64,000 nt of DNA from Nilaparvata lugens (taxonomy: Eukaryota; Arthropoda; Insecta; Hemiptera; Delphacidae). The translations under genes were made by a program, and so were the position numbers. This document shows, piece after piece, positions 28,085 through 41,259 of the stretch. Under the pieces are notes generated by a model. It saw nothing but the letters and a program-made list of their open reading frames with translations. It was not told the origin of the DNA and did no database searches. The stretch lies in the NCBI RefSeq assembly GCF_014356525.2, contig NC_052507.1:50070107-50134106 (forward strand). The letters are read 5' to 3'. How positions within the stretch are numbered: position 1 is the first letter of the stretch; every line of letters starts with the position of its first letter.

Positions 28085-28650
28085 ATGACGTCGCCGTCAA
28101 GCCAAATTCAACCGGTAAAAGTTCACCGCCAGAAACAAGGTACTGTAACCCCGACGATAAAGCAACGTACAGACCATCGAAAGTGCAGTGTAGTGAAACA
28201 AAGGTTCATTCGAGAATGTCAATCAAAAGTGGGGATTCAAAATTATTATGAAATGGGTTATATGGGTTACTATCGACGAAATTTGGGTTCAACGGGCTTT
28301 TCTTTCTTGAGTAATTTCATGTTGAAATTAATTTGTTATTTTATGACTGATATTGTTTGGTTTTGTGACGTATTGCTATCTAAATGAAGGATAGTAATGC
28401 GCCCCCAAATCAGATGAAGAACGTCAACAAAGTAACATGAAATTGTTGTTTCTGTTGTTCGCTTTTAGTTGCCAATGTCTATTGAAGCTGTTTGTATTTT
28501 TCAATTATTTCAAATTGTAGTGTTATTCTATAGTATAGACCTATTAAATCAGGCATGGCAAGATTAATTGAAGTTTTCTTGACTCTAGTCCGTTCACCTG
28601 CATGAATTAGATATAGATTCAGGTATTTTCTAGATGTGTCTGCCTATTTC
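28085..28650 (+). repeat. Right half of the split duplicated segment
   Basis: Matches 30600-31190 in order: CATCGAAAGTGCAGTGTAGTGA, TTGGGTTCAACGGGC, ATAGTAATGCGCCCCCAAATC, AACGTCAACAAAGTA and CTTGACTCTAGTCCGTTCACCTGCATG. It joins conceptually with 6770-7720. Frames here lack domain signals. Confidence 0.7.
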
Positions 28651-29939
28651 TAAATTCTAAATTCTATTCAAAATTATCTTCTTTATCATCTTTTAAAAAG
28701 GTCAGGCACAAGAGAAGGATGTAATCAAAAACGGACCGAAAAAAGGAATACTTAGAGAGGAAGGAGAATGGAGGATGATGAAGGAGAAAGGAAGAAGGAG
28801 AAACAAGGAAGAGTAGAAGAGGATTTACAGGAAACTGGAATGATGTTGAAGGTGGAAGGGGGAAAGGTTGTGAAGGAAACAAGAATGATGTGGAAATGGA
28901 GGAGAAACTTATCTGGAGAATGGATTGGAAGGAATGAGATTTGAATACGGAGACGATGGATACTAGGCCTATAGAACGCGATCAATCGAATGGATATTAT
29001 GATTTTCGTAGATAGTCCAGTCACTATATACATTGGTGAATGCAATTTATATTGTAATTCTGATTGTTTAATATATTATTTGGGTACATAACAGAAGTCC
29101 AGAGCCAATTTCTTCATTCAAAATTCCCTTGTGCTAGATACAGAGTGGCCCAAAAACCTCGTATTTTCGGCTCATTTTCCAGTTTTCAGCTATTTCTGCC
29201 AAATCTTGTAATCGGACAGAAAAATTTGCCTCCGCCCTTTTACTAGATTATGAAATTCTAAATAAAATGAGATCATTCGGGACTCTCTATCTCCAATGAG
29301 TACTGAGTTATGATTTTTCAAAAATGAGTGAAATTTGAAGAAAAAATCAATTTTGATGAATTTTAGTTTTTGATCAACAATATCTTCCGATTGTTACCAT
29401 TTAGATGTATAATTCAAAATCCTTCTGGGCGTATTTTTGTGCTCTACAATCTGAGATCAGGTAGAGCGCTCTATCTCATATAGATTTCCAGGTACACCTG
29501 ACAACAATGCTCCTTGTATTGTGAAAAACACCTAATTTCCAGCTTGAACCATCATCATCAACTACATAGTCTCCACATTGATATTCCGCACAATGACATA
29601 AGTTCAAAAGATTATATTCTATGAGAACCACCTGTTAGATGCACTTCATTCCAGTATTTCCTAGTGGAGAGGCGCGCTTAAGGACACCTCCAGGATCAAA
29701 ATTTCAAACACTAACTTCTGACACAATGCTCAGATTTCATCGTACTACACTTAATTCTTCTCGGCTCGTCAAGGCGGTCCAAAATCATGCACCATAAGTG
29801 AAATTCGCTCGTAAAGTGGAAAATGTATTGTTTTGTGTACTTAAGCCCCATATCCTAATACACAAAAAATGGCCAATTTCTATATTCAGTTGATCAAGAA
29901 AGGTGGGACATAAAGTGTGATAAGTCTCATGATTGGGGG
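28651..29939. other. No gene recognised
   Basis: Purine-rich GGAGAA-type stretch at about 28740-28930. From 29135 to about 29520 the text (GTAATCGGACAGAAAAATTTG and following) looks like a dispersed repeat, but no second copy is in the window. Confidence 0.4.
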
Positions 29940-31190
29940 ATATTCTATTTCAACGAAATGAGGATTTTGCAGCTCTCATGCTTGTCCCAAGGCCCTAAAA
30001 GTGATGCGATGATTGGCCAAATCTGGTTTCTCACCTTTTCGACCAAACAATGAGAGACCAGTTTCAAAAGTGATTAGTGAGTGATTCCCCAATCGAGAGA
30101 CCAGACTACGTTCGGAGAACACTTAGCTGGAAGCAGTACCAGAATGAAGATGGATTCTCAATTTCTCAATTGCCTTTCAGGCGAGTTAATCACTAGAGTA
30201 TTATACAGTCTTTCCAATTGTAATGTAACTTATATTATGTAGACTCTCTATACTGAATCATTTTTCTGACTGTGTTTTCTTATGGTGTTAATAAGGTCTT
30301 TAACTGAATGACAAGTTGTTGTAGAATCTCCCCAAAACTTCTGAATAATCTGTGAAGAAAGATCCATTTATTCCGATACAATGAATAAGTTGCTTGAATG
30401 TGGAAATCTTGATAGAAAGAGAGTAGAATATAATGAGAACGGGATAGGTTGACAATTTGATAGAATGAGAGAATAATGAGAATTCAGAATCAATATAGAT
30501 AACTCCTGTTTCAGTGTATAATTAGTAGGAAGTTCATCACTTCAAGAACCAACCCTTTAGAGTCAGTTTTGGAGCCACATCACGAGGGGTCGAAGGTATG
30601 GAACCTGACCAGAATTGACGGGATGCGAGTCGGGAGGCGTTGTTTCAGAACCACAAGATGACTACCAATTCAATTGGTAGGAGGACACGCCGAATAACAA
30701 GTCAACATCAGAAATAATACGTATGAATCATCGACGAAAGTGCAGTGCAGTGAGATAAATTAATAAGTTCATACAAAATTAAAATGCAAAATGGGCGTCG
30801 AAACATGGGTGATTGGTTATGGATGGAAATTTGGTTCACCGGGTTCACGTTTAATATGGAGATTTCTGCTATTAAATTTCTAATAATTTTGTTACATTGT
30901 AAAAATAGTAATGCACCCTCAAATCTGATAGAGAATGTCAACAAAGTAGATTGCACTACTTATCAATCCCAGTTTATATATTTTTGGATGATGATGATTG
31001 ATGATTTATTGTATTCAGGTTATTTGAGCTTTTTTTAAGATAATTTTATTGGAATGAAATGTTAGATTAGTGAAGGACCCTTAAAGTCAGGCTATGATAC
31101 AAATGGCGTAAATTCCTCGTGTTTCCTTGACTCTAGCCCGTTCGCCTGCATGGATTAAGTATTAATTCAGGTACTCAAAATTCTAAATTT
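29940..31190 (+). repeat. Contiguous paralog of the Polinton-flanking DNA
   Basis: Corresponds to 6770-7720 followed by 28085-28650, without the Polinton. It therefore approximates an unoccupied site. Sequence between about 30545 and 30720 cannot be aligned with either flank, so the exact insertion point is not resolved. Confidence 0.7.
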
Positions 31191-31904
31191 CATTCCCAAT
31201 AATCATTTTTTATTATATTTGGAAAAAAAGGCTCATTTTCTATCTTCATCATGGACCTCAACCTGTAATATTTGACATGTTCAAATAACTGAAAAAGGAA
31301 GAGGATTATTTTTGTGTAGTAACCATTCGATCATTCATGCTAACTCACAATCATTATCTAGTTTTGAAATGTTTAAAATGCTATTCCTCACCAAGAGTTT
31401 TCAACAATAGTCCCCATTCTAGTTGTCTGTATGATAAATCTCAGACTTTCAAGGAGTCGCACAACCCATACTTCAGATCCCAATCACCTTCAATTGTGGT
31501 AGTTGTAAGGCCGCATTGTCAGACAGAGAAGTTAACAGGTTCATGAAAGTTATAGGAGATTCCATTGTAATGTGTATTGTCGTAGAGATAAGGATAATCT
31601 ACAGAACTATATATTAGAGCTATTCATCTAACTCACATAGGATTACATAGACAATTTAAAAAGACATTTGACTTGGACAGTTTGATAGAGTAAATGACTA
31701 CATGTATCTTTTCAATTTTTTTTCTACACTGTTTGGTGAAAAACTACACAGAGTGTTAGAAATAGAAACTAACAGGAATTACGGAACTCAAAGATCAGGT
31801 ACTTGGATTCATTCATGACAAACAATAGTGGAGTGTCCCTTATTCCTTGATGAAGAAAATAAAGAATAGCCCGCAAAGATATCTATGAAACAATGTTAAA
31901 ATTC
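31191..31904. other. No gene recognised
   Basis: AT-rich. Stretches at about 31650-31830 (AAAGACATTTGACTTGGACAG, AACAGGAATTACGGAACTCAAAGAT) match the linker of the LINE ORF2 at 62040-62130, so a small fragment of that LINE family lies here. Confidence 0.55.
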
Positions 31905-32420
31905 TCATTTCAATATTGTCACGTTATTTTTGTCAATAACAGGTTGCCCTGCTTGGCTGCAGTCGATAGAGCATGAGTAATAAAATATATAACCCTTGTT
32001 GTGGTTCTTAGAATATATATGATACCAATTTCTTACTGGCTCAACCAGGAGCTCCCGCAATTCTCTGCTCTTGGCGGTTACTGACGTCGGCCGCTCCAAC
32101 AGTTCACAATTTCTGTGACTGATTTGTCGAAATCCGCAAGTATAGATGCGAGAATTTGCACTGCAGCTACAACTTAATGCTATAATTTTGAGATTTTTCT
32201 GGTCGTATTTAATGATATTGGATAATTTATATAAATCTCTGGAACGTATTATTTCCAAAGATTTGATTATCAATGCTGTATATCGCTGTCTTAACCAACT
32301 TATTCGGTGAAGAATATAGTCGGATGGTATTCTTATTAATATTTCAATACTGTTAACTAGATAGATTAAAATGAGATTGGTCATGCATGGAGACAGGTGA
32401 ACAAATAAAGGAGACACCAT
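31905..32420 (-). pseudogene. Chemoreceptor-like fragment, member 1
   Basis: A 171-codon frame. Its first 70 codons match the frame at 41641-41912 at protein level (shared blocks MTNL, YILH-ISW, ALIIKSLEI, RDLYKL / QDLLKL). Its middle part matches 42712-42850 (CELLERP, RELRELL, VRNWY). The end (CSQAGQPVIDKNN) matches 37680-37740. Hydrophobic N-terminal part, W-Y segment and C-x-x-GQ-x-I-I/V-D block remind me of insect odorant receptors (7tm_6), but this is weak. No complete gene is visible, so it may be a set of exons or a pseudogene. Confidence 0.4.
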
Positions 32421-32472
32421 ACAAATTTATATAAATATATTACACAAATATCAACGAACAAATGAATATATA

Positions 32473-32515
<43 letters not shown>

Positions 32516-32775
32516 ATAGAGCAACAAGCAAAAATAGTAAAAATATGAACAAGATATATATCAAAAAATAAAGTATCACAGATTAGCTCGAAATTAGTTT
32601 TTAGTTTTTTAGCACGAAAAGTTACCATGTGCTTCTTAAATCATTAACCATATTCATTCAGATTATGCAGCTCAGTTATCGACTTGCTGTTGCTGGTCGA
32701 TTAAAATCTCATATATATCTCTATCCAAATTAATAAAAATAATCAATTGATAAATTATAAATTTCAAAAAAAAAA

Positions 32776-32808
<33 letters not shown>

Positions 32809-32960
32809 ATTATATATATATCAGTATATATCTTAGGGCTAAAGGTTCGGCCTCTGGTGGAGATTAGATAAGTCAATTTATCCAGTGAACATGAGCTTCA
32901 TTTATATCTTTATAATTTGCTAATAAAATTAGTGATTGAGTGAGCATATATTACAACATT
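31905..32960 (-). repeat. Inverted duplicate of 41260-42860
   Basis: In addition to the coding match, the reverse complement of 32830-32890 (CTCATGTTCAC, CACCAGAGGCCGAACC) matches 41275-41345. The copies are in opposite orientation and diverged. TA-rich runs at 32465-32517 and 32770-32822 interrupt this copy. Confidence 0.75.
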
Positions 32961-34555
32961 AAATTTAAATATTTCTTTCATCTGTGCATCCTTAGACATA
33001 TAAATCTGATATAGTTCTTAATTAGTGAAATACGTTTTTGTACTTTTCAAGACTTGCACAAGTTTTATATCAATTTCAATATTTATGTAACCTTTCGACG
33101 AGCTAGCTTTTTAAATCATGTTCCACTCGAAGCACTGAGGGTGCCCTAGATTTATATATTCTCAATAATTATCACTCACGTGCTGAAATTCACAAGATGA
33201 TGGTGGCGATCCAAATTTCCCATCATCTTTCGGTTTTCTGGTGGCCAAAGTCGTCTTCTCCAAGGGAATAAATGAATATCTGAATGACTTATGCCTTAAT
33301 ACGGCATCACTAAGTCTTATGAAAATCAATTAATGAATTAAAACTTAAATCTTTCAAACGTAACAAAAAGGGACTTGTGCTCTATAAATTTAGTGGCATT
33401 CCATGGTAGCATCTGGCATGCAAGTGGGTCTCATCTCTTCTATTCTCTAAGATCATACTTCCATCTTTCAAATTTGCATACATTTCAATATTCAACTACT
33501 ATGCCATTATAAAAATCAAATTGTCCGTGCCAATCTGCTAGGCTATTACCTATCTCTTAGGTATTACATTTTATAATTACTCGGATCACAACTGATACAT
33601 GAACTGAGTAGTGATAACTTATAAATTCTTATCATTTATATAAAAACTGATGGTTATTTTTGAATCGACTCGTTATTGGCGCCCATCAACCACTGCGATT
33701 TGATTGGTTCATCTGAAAATTACAGATGTATCCATGTGCCCAATGAATATACATACTTCCTCAATATTTTCATTTATTTTATGTATTTTTTGCATGCTCA
33801 TTTTATACAATACATTTTTATGAGCTTTTTAAGTTGTTTTTCCATTTATAATAGAATGCCATGTGGTTACCAAATCCTCTAGTTGAATGCTATTTGTTTA
33901 CAACAAAAGTTTGCCAAAAGTGTCTGGCTAAATTTCAAATTACACGGCATGATCAATTATTTAGGTTGCCGACCAGTAAGTATTATAGCCTAACCTCAAA
34001 ATTCCAATATTTTATATAATTTGATAAATAGCGGATAAAATTCTTTTCTATTTGGCTGTTCTAATTGTAGCCAGGATACCCGTTATTATCTAATATTTCA
34101 CTTGTTGTCATCGCACCCGGCGATAATAAAGCAGCTGTTTGCACGAGACCTATAAAATCTTTTCATTAAGCGATTTTGCTTGCCAATTAAGAATAATCTA
34201 TTACATAACGCCCCCGAATTTGAATTCAAAATATTTCGAGAATCAACAATGCTTTCAATACAAATTCTTCCTTTAACACATCAACATAACCTAAAAATAT
34301 TCACCGAAAACACTTTCAAAACTCCACAACAACTCACAGACTTTTTCCGCATACGCCCCCCTTAAACTCATCAAGACAATTACAAATTCCTCCTTATCAA
34401 CATAGAAATATCATAAATATAACATCTTAAATCCATTTCTCCCTTCTCTAACAATAATATAACATTTTCAAATCTGCCGCTCAGCAGTGATATCAACTTA
34501 CTTTCCACACAACAAACATTTGATTCTTACACAATAAATCTTCTCCAAATACTTT
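32961..34555. other. No gene recognised
   Basis: AT-rich, without repeats shared elsewhere in the window and without frames of interest. It could contain introns of a host gene. Confidence 0.4.
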
Positions 34556-37059
34556 CTAAACAGGCTGATCTGCTATCCGTGGGTGAGGCTGTCCTATTAA
34601 TAATTCATCCTTCATGAATTTAAAGCCCTGGTATCTGGTGTACTTTTTCAAACACTTCATTTGTCCGGTTTCTTTCAACTCATTCAATGTTCTCCTTCCA
34701 TATCTGCATTGTGGTTTTAGTTCATTTTCCCCTTCATTTTCATTTAATATTTCCCACTCAGTTTTATCATGAATCATCATAATCATAACAATAAGCAATT
34801 CAACAATGCAGGATTTCCAATTGACAATAATACCTTCTTTTAAGAATAATACAGCTTTCATCATCACATTATCAACACTGACTCTAAGTAATAACACAGC
34901 CATAATAACAATCATAATACAGTTACCCAATACATTTAATATCTCTTCCATAGCATATCCTTTCCATAGATAACAATCAGGTGCTTTTATTTTCACTAGA
35001 TTAATCTCTATTTCTTCTAACTCCACACAACATTTTTCATCCATCAGTTTCTCACAGTACTCTCCATCGTTTTCATTCAGGTAGCCATCATTAGTTGCAA
35101 TGTTATTCCATTTATTTATTTCCCAGTAGTAGTCACATTGATAAGCAGCTTCTTTGAACCGTATATGCCTGGGATGTATGCTGTCGGTCTGGTCTCCGTA
35201 TGTCGGTTGTTTGGTGTCCATGTGTCATTTTTCCAACTGTTGTCCACATCCTTGGCATCCTGCCAATGCTTGAACCGGTTGTGGAGGTGGTGTTGTCGCA
35301 TGCTGTTCCTCCCTCGGCACTTCTGTCTCTGGGCCTTGCGGTGCTGGCTCCTTCGGTCCTCCATGGGGTCCTTGGCATGCTGCAGTGGGGGTGTTGATTG
35401 ATGTGTGGGTGTGGTGTTCATATTTTCCGGTGGTGATGTGATTTGTGAACTATTGTTTTTGTTTTGTAGCCTGTTCAGATTTATGGTTTGCAGGTTGGTT
35501 GTGTTATGTGATATGGTATTTTCGGGTAATACATTTTCAGAGGGAAATAGTAGGCTTAATAGGGGTTGCTGTTTATGGTGTTCTTTGGGTCCATGGTCAG
35601 TTTCAATACTTGGTGGCGGGGTATTGTAGTGGTGAGTTTGTTCTTTTTGATGCTAAAGCAGAATCATTTATCGGCTCCTCTAGCTGAGAATTTTTAAAAT
35701 GTAGGGCAGTGACAAAAGTAGTATATGCACCATCTAAATTGGGATTGAAATTGCATGATATAATATCTGCTAGTGCGTCCAACTGTTTACTTCTGCTCCA
35801 ATATTGTTCTAGGAAAACAGTGATAAACTCCTCCAATGATTCAAATTCATGAGCTTTACTCTGAAAAACAACAGGGGTTCACGACTCAGCAAGCTGGTTA
35901 AGCAGAGCTGCCACATATTCCAAGAGGTGGGTGCAAGAGTTTGAACCAGTTTTATTTGATCAATAAACGGTTTGGGTTGCAAATGGCAATCGGTATTATC
36001 AAATCTACCTAGTCTATTCAGCATACCGGTTGAATTGATACTATCTGTTTGAATTCTATGAGGTTGTTGTTGGATCTGATTTTCCAATTCTATTATTCTT
36101 TCTTGCATTATTTGCCACTGATTATTACTTGCAGTTTTGTTAACTTCTATCTCTTGGTTTAATTGCGTTGAAGTTGATTTTTGCAGTTGTAGAGTCCCAT
36201 TTAAAGATTTACATGATTCTATGCTCTGATTAAAGTTATATTGTAGTTGATTTATTTGTGTACACATATTGGCCTGTTTACTGTGAATAGCTGCAATAGT
36301 ACTAGTGTTTTTATCTACTATGGAGATCATATTCTGGTTAGTGATTGTAACCTGTTTCTGAATTTCTTGTTGACAATCATCTTTAATGCTCGTTGCTATT
36401 TCCTGAATTTGCAAGGTGTCTTGTACTGTTGGGTTATCTATTCTTCCATTTAATTCACAGGTAACAGTATCTATTCTTTCTGCTAAGCCTGCTGTAATTT
36501 TTCCCTGATTTTCCTTTTGCAAATTTATCATCACCTCTAATTCTTCCCTATAATTTCCTACCTTGCTGTCAATAGTGTCCAACCTACATTCCACTGACTG
36601 TATTGCATCCACTGCTTCCTTCATACCCTGCTCTACTGCCTTTTTATTTGAATCTTTAATTTCTTTATTTTCTTTTTTAATCTCCTGCATATTACTTATT
36701 GCATTTTGTAGCATAATATTAAACGTATTGCTAGTCTGGTCCATTATCACCTTTGTTAACGGATCTAATTCCGTGTCTGACAATATGCTTTGTTTCGCCA
36801 GATGTGATTCTGACTCCTGGGATGCTGGATCTGCGGGCTCCTCTTCGCCCCCCTTGATGTTGATATCTGCTATCCCCGTGTTCAGTGGTGCATTGGTGGC
36901 TTCGACCTGAGTGGACAACAGATGTTGCAGACCTCGCGGATCGAAAACTATTGAACTGACACTCCCGGGTTCCCTCTCTCGTGGGGTATTGACATCAACC
37001 ATTGTGGGATTTGATGTGCTGGGAGTCGACAAAGTGGGATCTGGACAACCGCTGTTCAT
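34556..37059 (-). pseudogene. Gypsy-type gag remnant
   Basis: The main frame runs from about 37059 (first ATG) to 35809. Its N-terminal part is Pro/Thr/Ser-rich, followed by a coiled coil of about 200 residues (LDTIDSKVGNYREELEVMI) and then a capsid-like block GRFDNTDCHLQPKPFIDQIK...W. A frameshift near 35870 moves the continuing capsid region (LEQYWSRSKQLDALADII, AYTTFVTALHF) into the 35603-35836 frame. Two further frames (35421-35116 and 35221-34556) give a basic Gln/Arg-rich stretch and a charged tail. This matches Gag of a Gypsy/mdg4-type LTR retrotransposon. No protease, RT or LTR is found, so it is a gag-only remnant. Confidence 0.6.
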
Positions 37060-37533
37060 ATATGAAACTTCAGAGTTTGCGGGAGTGTGGTTGATGTTAC
37101 TATTGAGTGTTAAGTGCAATTTGAAAAAGTGATAAATACTATGCAGAAAGGCCTTCACAAGGTTCACAAGATAGGATTCACAGAAAATAGCTATGTGCAG
37201 TGTGTTTCCAGCTACAAACTCTGCCAGGTATTTACTACTTCAAACCTTATGATATATTAATATTATTCATGTGTTAAATTGTCAATTCCCGACTAGCTTA
37301 TTGATTGTAGATTATAATATTCTTGAACCGGCTTATATTCAAAATATTAGTGACTAGATAAAATTCAGCAGTTTAGGCCCATGAAAACTTCAAAATACAG
37401 TTTCAAATAATAATAAAATTTTATAAAATAATTTCTTCTTTATTTAAAGCTGTTGATTCCCAAAAAATAGTTTTTCTACTTGCTTGCAGTCCTAAATAGA
37501 TTCTCATTGCCTATCATCCATTCACGACAAATC

Positions 37534-37830
37534 TCAATCAGTATTGACTTGTCTATAATTATCAGCGATATACAGCCTTGATTTACTCTCAATAATGATT
37601 CTATGAGCTCTGTTCTCATCACCAGTCCCACGTTGAATGCGACATTGTATCATCACCAGTCCCATGTTCAGGTGCCATTGCGTCGCGTTATTTTTGTCAA
37701 TAATGGCTTGCCCTGCTTGGCTGCAGTTGATGGTAAAGTTCAAGTTTGATTCATGTATTTGAAGAATAAAATTCATAAGACTCAGTGATGTCGCAGTATG
37801 ACATGAGTTGTTGAATTTAAATATTCCCAC
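37534..37830 (-). pseudogene. Chemoreceptor-like fragment, member 2
   Basis: A 98-codon frame whose NCSQAGQAIIDKNNATQW segment matches CSQAGQPVIDKNNVT of 31905-32420, as does the surrounding DNA (GTTATTTTTGTCAATAA, TTGCCCTGCTTGGCTGCAGT). It is a single-exon-sized piece. The strand is the same as for member 1. Assignment to odorant receptors is tentative. Confidence 0.35.
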
Positions 37831-38264
37831 TGTGGAGGACGACAGCAGCCCACCAGTTAAGGTTCAGGACACCAAGACGAATCCAGACCATCATCAATAA
37901 TTGTGAATAATCGACATGTGAGTTCAATAGTTATTAGAGAGGGCCCTCAGTGCTATGAATAAATCACAATTAAATAAAGCTAGCTCATCAAAGGTCAATA
38001 CAAAAATCAAGCTTAATATTGAAATTTGTGCAAATATTCTCAAATCAAAATCAAAATCAATTTATTTCCATGAAGAACAAAAAATACAAAATATTCATTT
38101 TTTACATTATACTTGGAATTTACACTGCAAGGTCTTGGGACCCGTGCGCAGTGTAAGAGTGTTGTATTTTCATTAAGTAAAATTACTAACAAATTTTTTT
38201 AATCGTACTGTATTTGCTATGTTTTGATTTAAACTAGAAGAATATGAAAAACTGTAACAAATAA

Positions 38265-38375
38265 AAGAGAAAAAGACAGAAAGAACTGATAGATAAAGAA
38301 AGAGAAAAAGACAGAAAGAACTGATAGACAAAGAAAGAGAAAAAGACAGAAAGAGCTGATAGATAAAGAAAGAAA
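38265..38375 (-). repeat. Purine-rich tandem repeat of about 45 bp
   Basis: Three copies of GAAAGAGAAAAAGACAGAAAG followed by A(A/G)CTGATAGA. It sits in the 3' flank of the LINE at 38540-41110. Together with the TTTATTTCCATGAAGAAC stretch at 38060 it may be part of that element's 3' end or older insertions. Confidence 0.7.
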
Positions 38376-38539
38376 CTGAAAGTTTAAAAACTAATATAAC
38401 TGATCGAAACGCCATTGTTAAAGATAAGTTAAGTTAAGAAATTTTCTGTATAGAGAAATAATAATATTGAGATATAGTAGAAAAAAGGGAAAATATAGAA
38501 AGATATATAGAAAAAAGTGACATAATAGATTTATTTTTC

Positions 38540-41110
38540 ATCCAAAATGTATTTTGATCCTCCATATTCAAGCATTCACTCAGAAAAGGCGATCTGTAAT
38601 ATTAGATTCTTTGATCCATTTTTCCATTTTAACAATGAGCTTGTTATTGATGCTATTTGTTATAAAGTGATGAGGGATGAAATTTACCAATCTAGAACAA
38701 GTGAACATGAACTGTCTCCCACAAACACTCAAATTTACTCTGGAAGACTCAAAAGTCAGGCTAGACGGTCTAAGGTTATAAATTGATTGTCGAAAATTAT
38801 ACATATGTTTATTTTTGTTGATATTCAGTAATAAACTTTTTATGTTTAGTTGTCTGACAGTTAAGACATTGAACTCTGCAAATAAGTTGCGAGTAGGATA
38901 ACGTCTAGGCTTGCCTAATATTGTTTTTATTAAATGTTTCTGTATGGTGAATATCTTATTCAAATGACAACTCACTGCTCCACCCCATGCCAGTATACTA
39001 TACTGTAATATGGACTGCGCATAGGCAAAGTAAATTATTCTTGTTAATCTGGAATTTTTAAGTTTATTAAGGTTAAAAAATTTATAAGTGAGGTATTTCA
39101 TACAGTTGCACATGTTATTTATATGTATATCCCATTTTAAATGTGGGTCTAAAAAAAACACCAAGATATTTGGCTTTATCTACTTTTTTTAATTCTGGAC
39201 ACTGGCAAGGAGCTTGAGGAGTGTGATTACAGTTCAGCGAGTGGATCTTAATTGAATTCACATCATTTGGTTGGCCCCTTGCATCCGGAGAAAAGGTCAT
39301 AAAAATACTTTTTGTAACATTAAGTGTTAATAAATGCTTGTTGAACCAAGATTTAACCATTTTCATTCCTTCCTCACTAGACTCAACCACATCCCTCCAC
39401 TCATCACCCGTAAATGTCAATGTTGTGTCATCTGCAAATGAGACTGTAACACCATTTTTTATGTTCATTTTAAGTAAATCATTTACGTAGATCAAGAATA
39501 ATATAGGGGACAATACCGTTCCCTGTGGTAGACCATATTCGGATAAAAAACTTTTGCTGGTTTCAAGATATTGACAGCGATCTCTAAGATAGCGATTGAA
39601 TAGCTTTAAAGGAACATCTTTAATACCTATATTTTCCAATTTTTTTAGTAATATTTCATGTGGTATAGTATCGAAAGCCTTTGAGAGATCTAATAGAATG
39701 ACTAATGTTTTTTTATTATTGTTAAAGTTATTTTATATAATATTGACTATAGTTATTATAGCATCTTGGGTACTTTTGTTTTTTTGAAAGCCATACTGGT
39801 TTTTATGAATGATTCCGTATTTATTTAGGTAACTAACTAGTCTGATTTTTATAAGTTTTTCCAATATTTTTGATAAATTATTCAGTAGGCTTATAGGACG
39901 ATAGTTTGTAGGATTGTTGGGATCGCCAGATTTGAATAGGGGTATTATATTTGCAATTTTGAATTTTTCAGGGAAAACGCCGTCAGCGAAGCATTTATTT
40001 ACTATTTTGTTAAGTGGCTTAGCAATGTATGAGGCAATTATTTTCAAACAGATAGCTATTTTTTAGTGTTTTAATGACCTTTATTATTTCATATTCATTT
40101 GTTGGAAAAAAGAAAAAAGAATGTGGTGATGATAGAGGAGCTGAAGTGGAATGTGTATTAAGGGTTGATGATGTGTCTTTGAGTATTTCTGCAAAGGATT
40201 TTCCCACCTGAACAAAGTGATCATTGAGAGTTTTCGGATCAATTTTGGGCTTGGTTGATGATTTTTCATTATTCATAACTTCATTGATATACTTCCAAGT
40301 TTTTTTACTATTACCCTTACATTCATCAATTCTTGTTTTATAATAATCATATTTGCAATCAGTTATTAATTTATTTAAAAGTTTTTTGTAGGCTGTATAT
40401 TCTAATTTTAAATTGTAATTGAAAGGTTGCCTGCTTAGTTTTTTATGCATTTTATCACGTGTACGTATAGAAATTATTAGACCTTTGATAATCCAAGGTT
40501 TTAAAGGTTTAAGTTTATGAGGTATAGTTTTATAAGTGCTGGTATTTTCTATATGTTGAGTGAGAGTGTTTGTAAAAACATCGACCAGCTCATCAATATT
40601 TGACTCAGAATTCAACATAGATTCCCAATTCTCATTTTCCAATTTTGATTTGAGTATATTATAATTTATTTTTTTAATAAGTTGTTCGCAATTTATTTTT
40701 TTAATACTATTGGTAACTCCGACTTGAAGATATGTGCAAAAATGATCCGTGATATTTGTTTTGAATATTAAACCAGTAACATCATCAGAATTTAAATGTT
40801 TATTTTTAAAAAATATATGATCAATACAAGATTCTGAATTATTATTTATTCTTGTTGATTTATTTATGTAGGATTTATATCCCATGGATGATAAAATGCT
40901 AAAGTATTCGTTTGCTATATTTGTATTACTATTCAGGTCAATATTCATATCTCCCAATATAATAACATTTTCATCAGTTTTGAAGTATTGCAAGCATTCG
41001 TCCAAGTTATTTAAAAATATATCAACAGACGATGCCGGAGAACGGTACAATGCGATAAGGATTATAACTTGCTTAGTGTTTGGTATTTCTATCTTGATGA
41101 TAAGATAGAT
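38540..41110 (-). pseudogene. 5'-truncated LINE ORF2, relative of the Polinton-nested copy
   Basis: Read from 41110 downwards: C-terminal endonuclease (MYRSPASSVDIF, VIILGDMNIDLN, ESCIDHIFFKN), linker, then RT. RT pieces include IIPLFKSGDPNNPTNYRPISLL (40047-39733), YGFQKNKSTQDAI, YGLPQGTVLSPILFLIYVND and SFADDTTLTF (39639-39115), and a C-terminal block with WGGAVSCHLNKI. Frames change at about 40030, 39735, 39640 and 39150. The endonuclease starts internally, as in the copy at 8318. Motif-by-motif likeness shows both copies belong to one family. Confidence 0.85.
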
Positions 41111-41259
41111 ATTTCTATCTTGATGACATTCTAATGTAAAGGGAGTCTTATTGAGACAATTTATGAGAATTTAATATCAAAGTATGCACAGATTGAATAT
41201 TTATTGATATTTGATTCATTATACTGTATATATGCTCACTTATTTATCTTTTTTATCAG

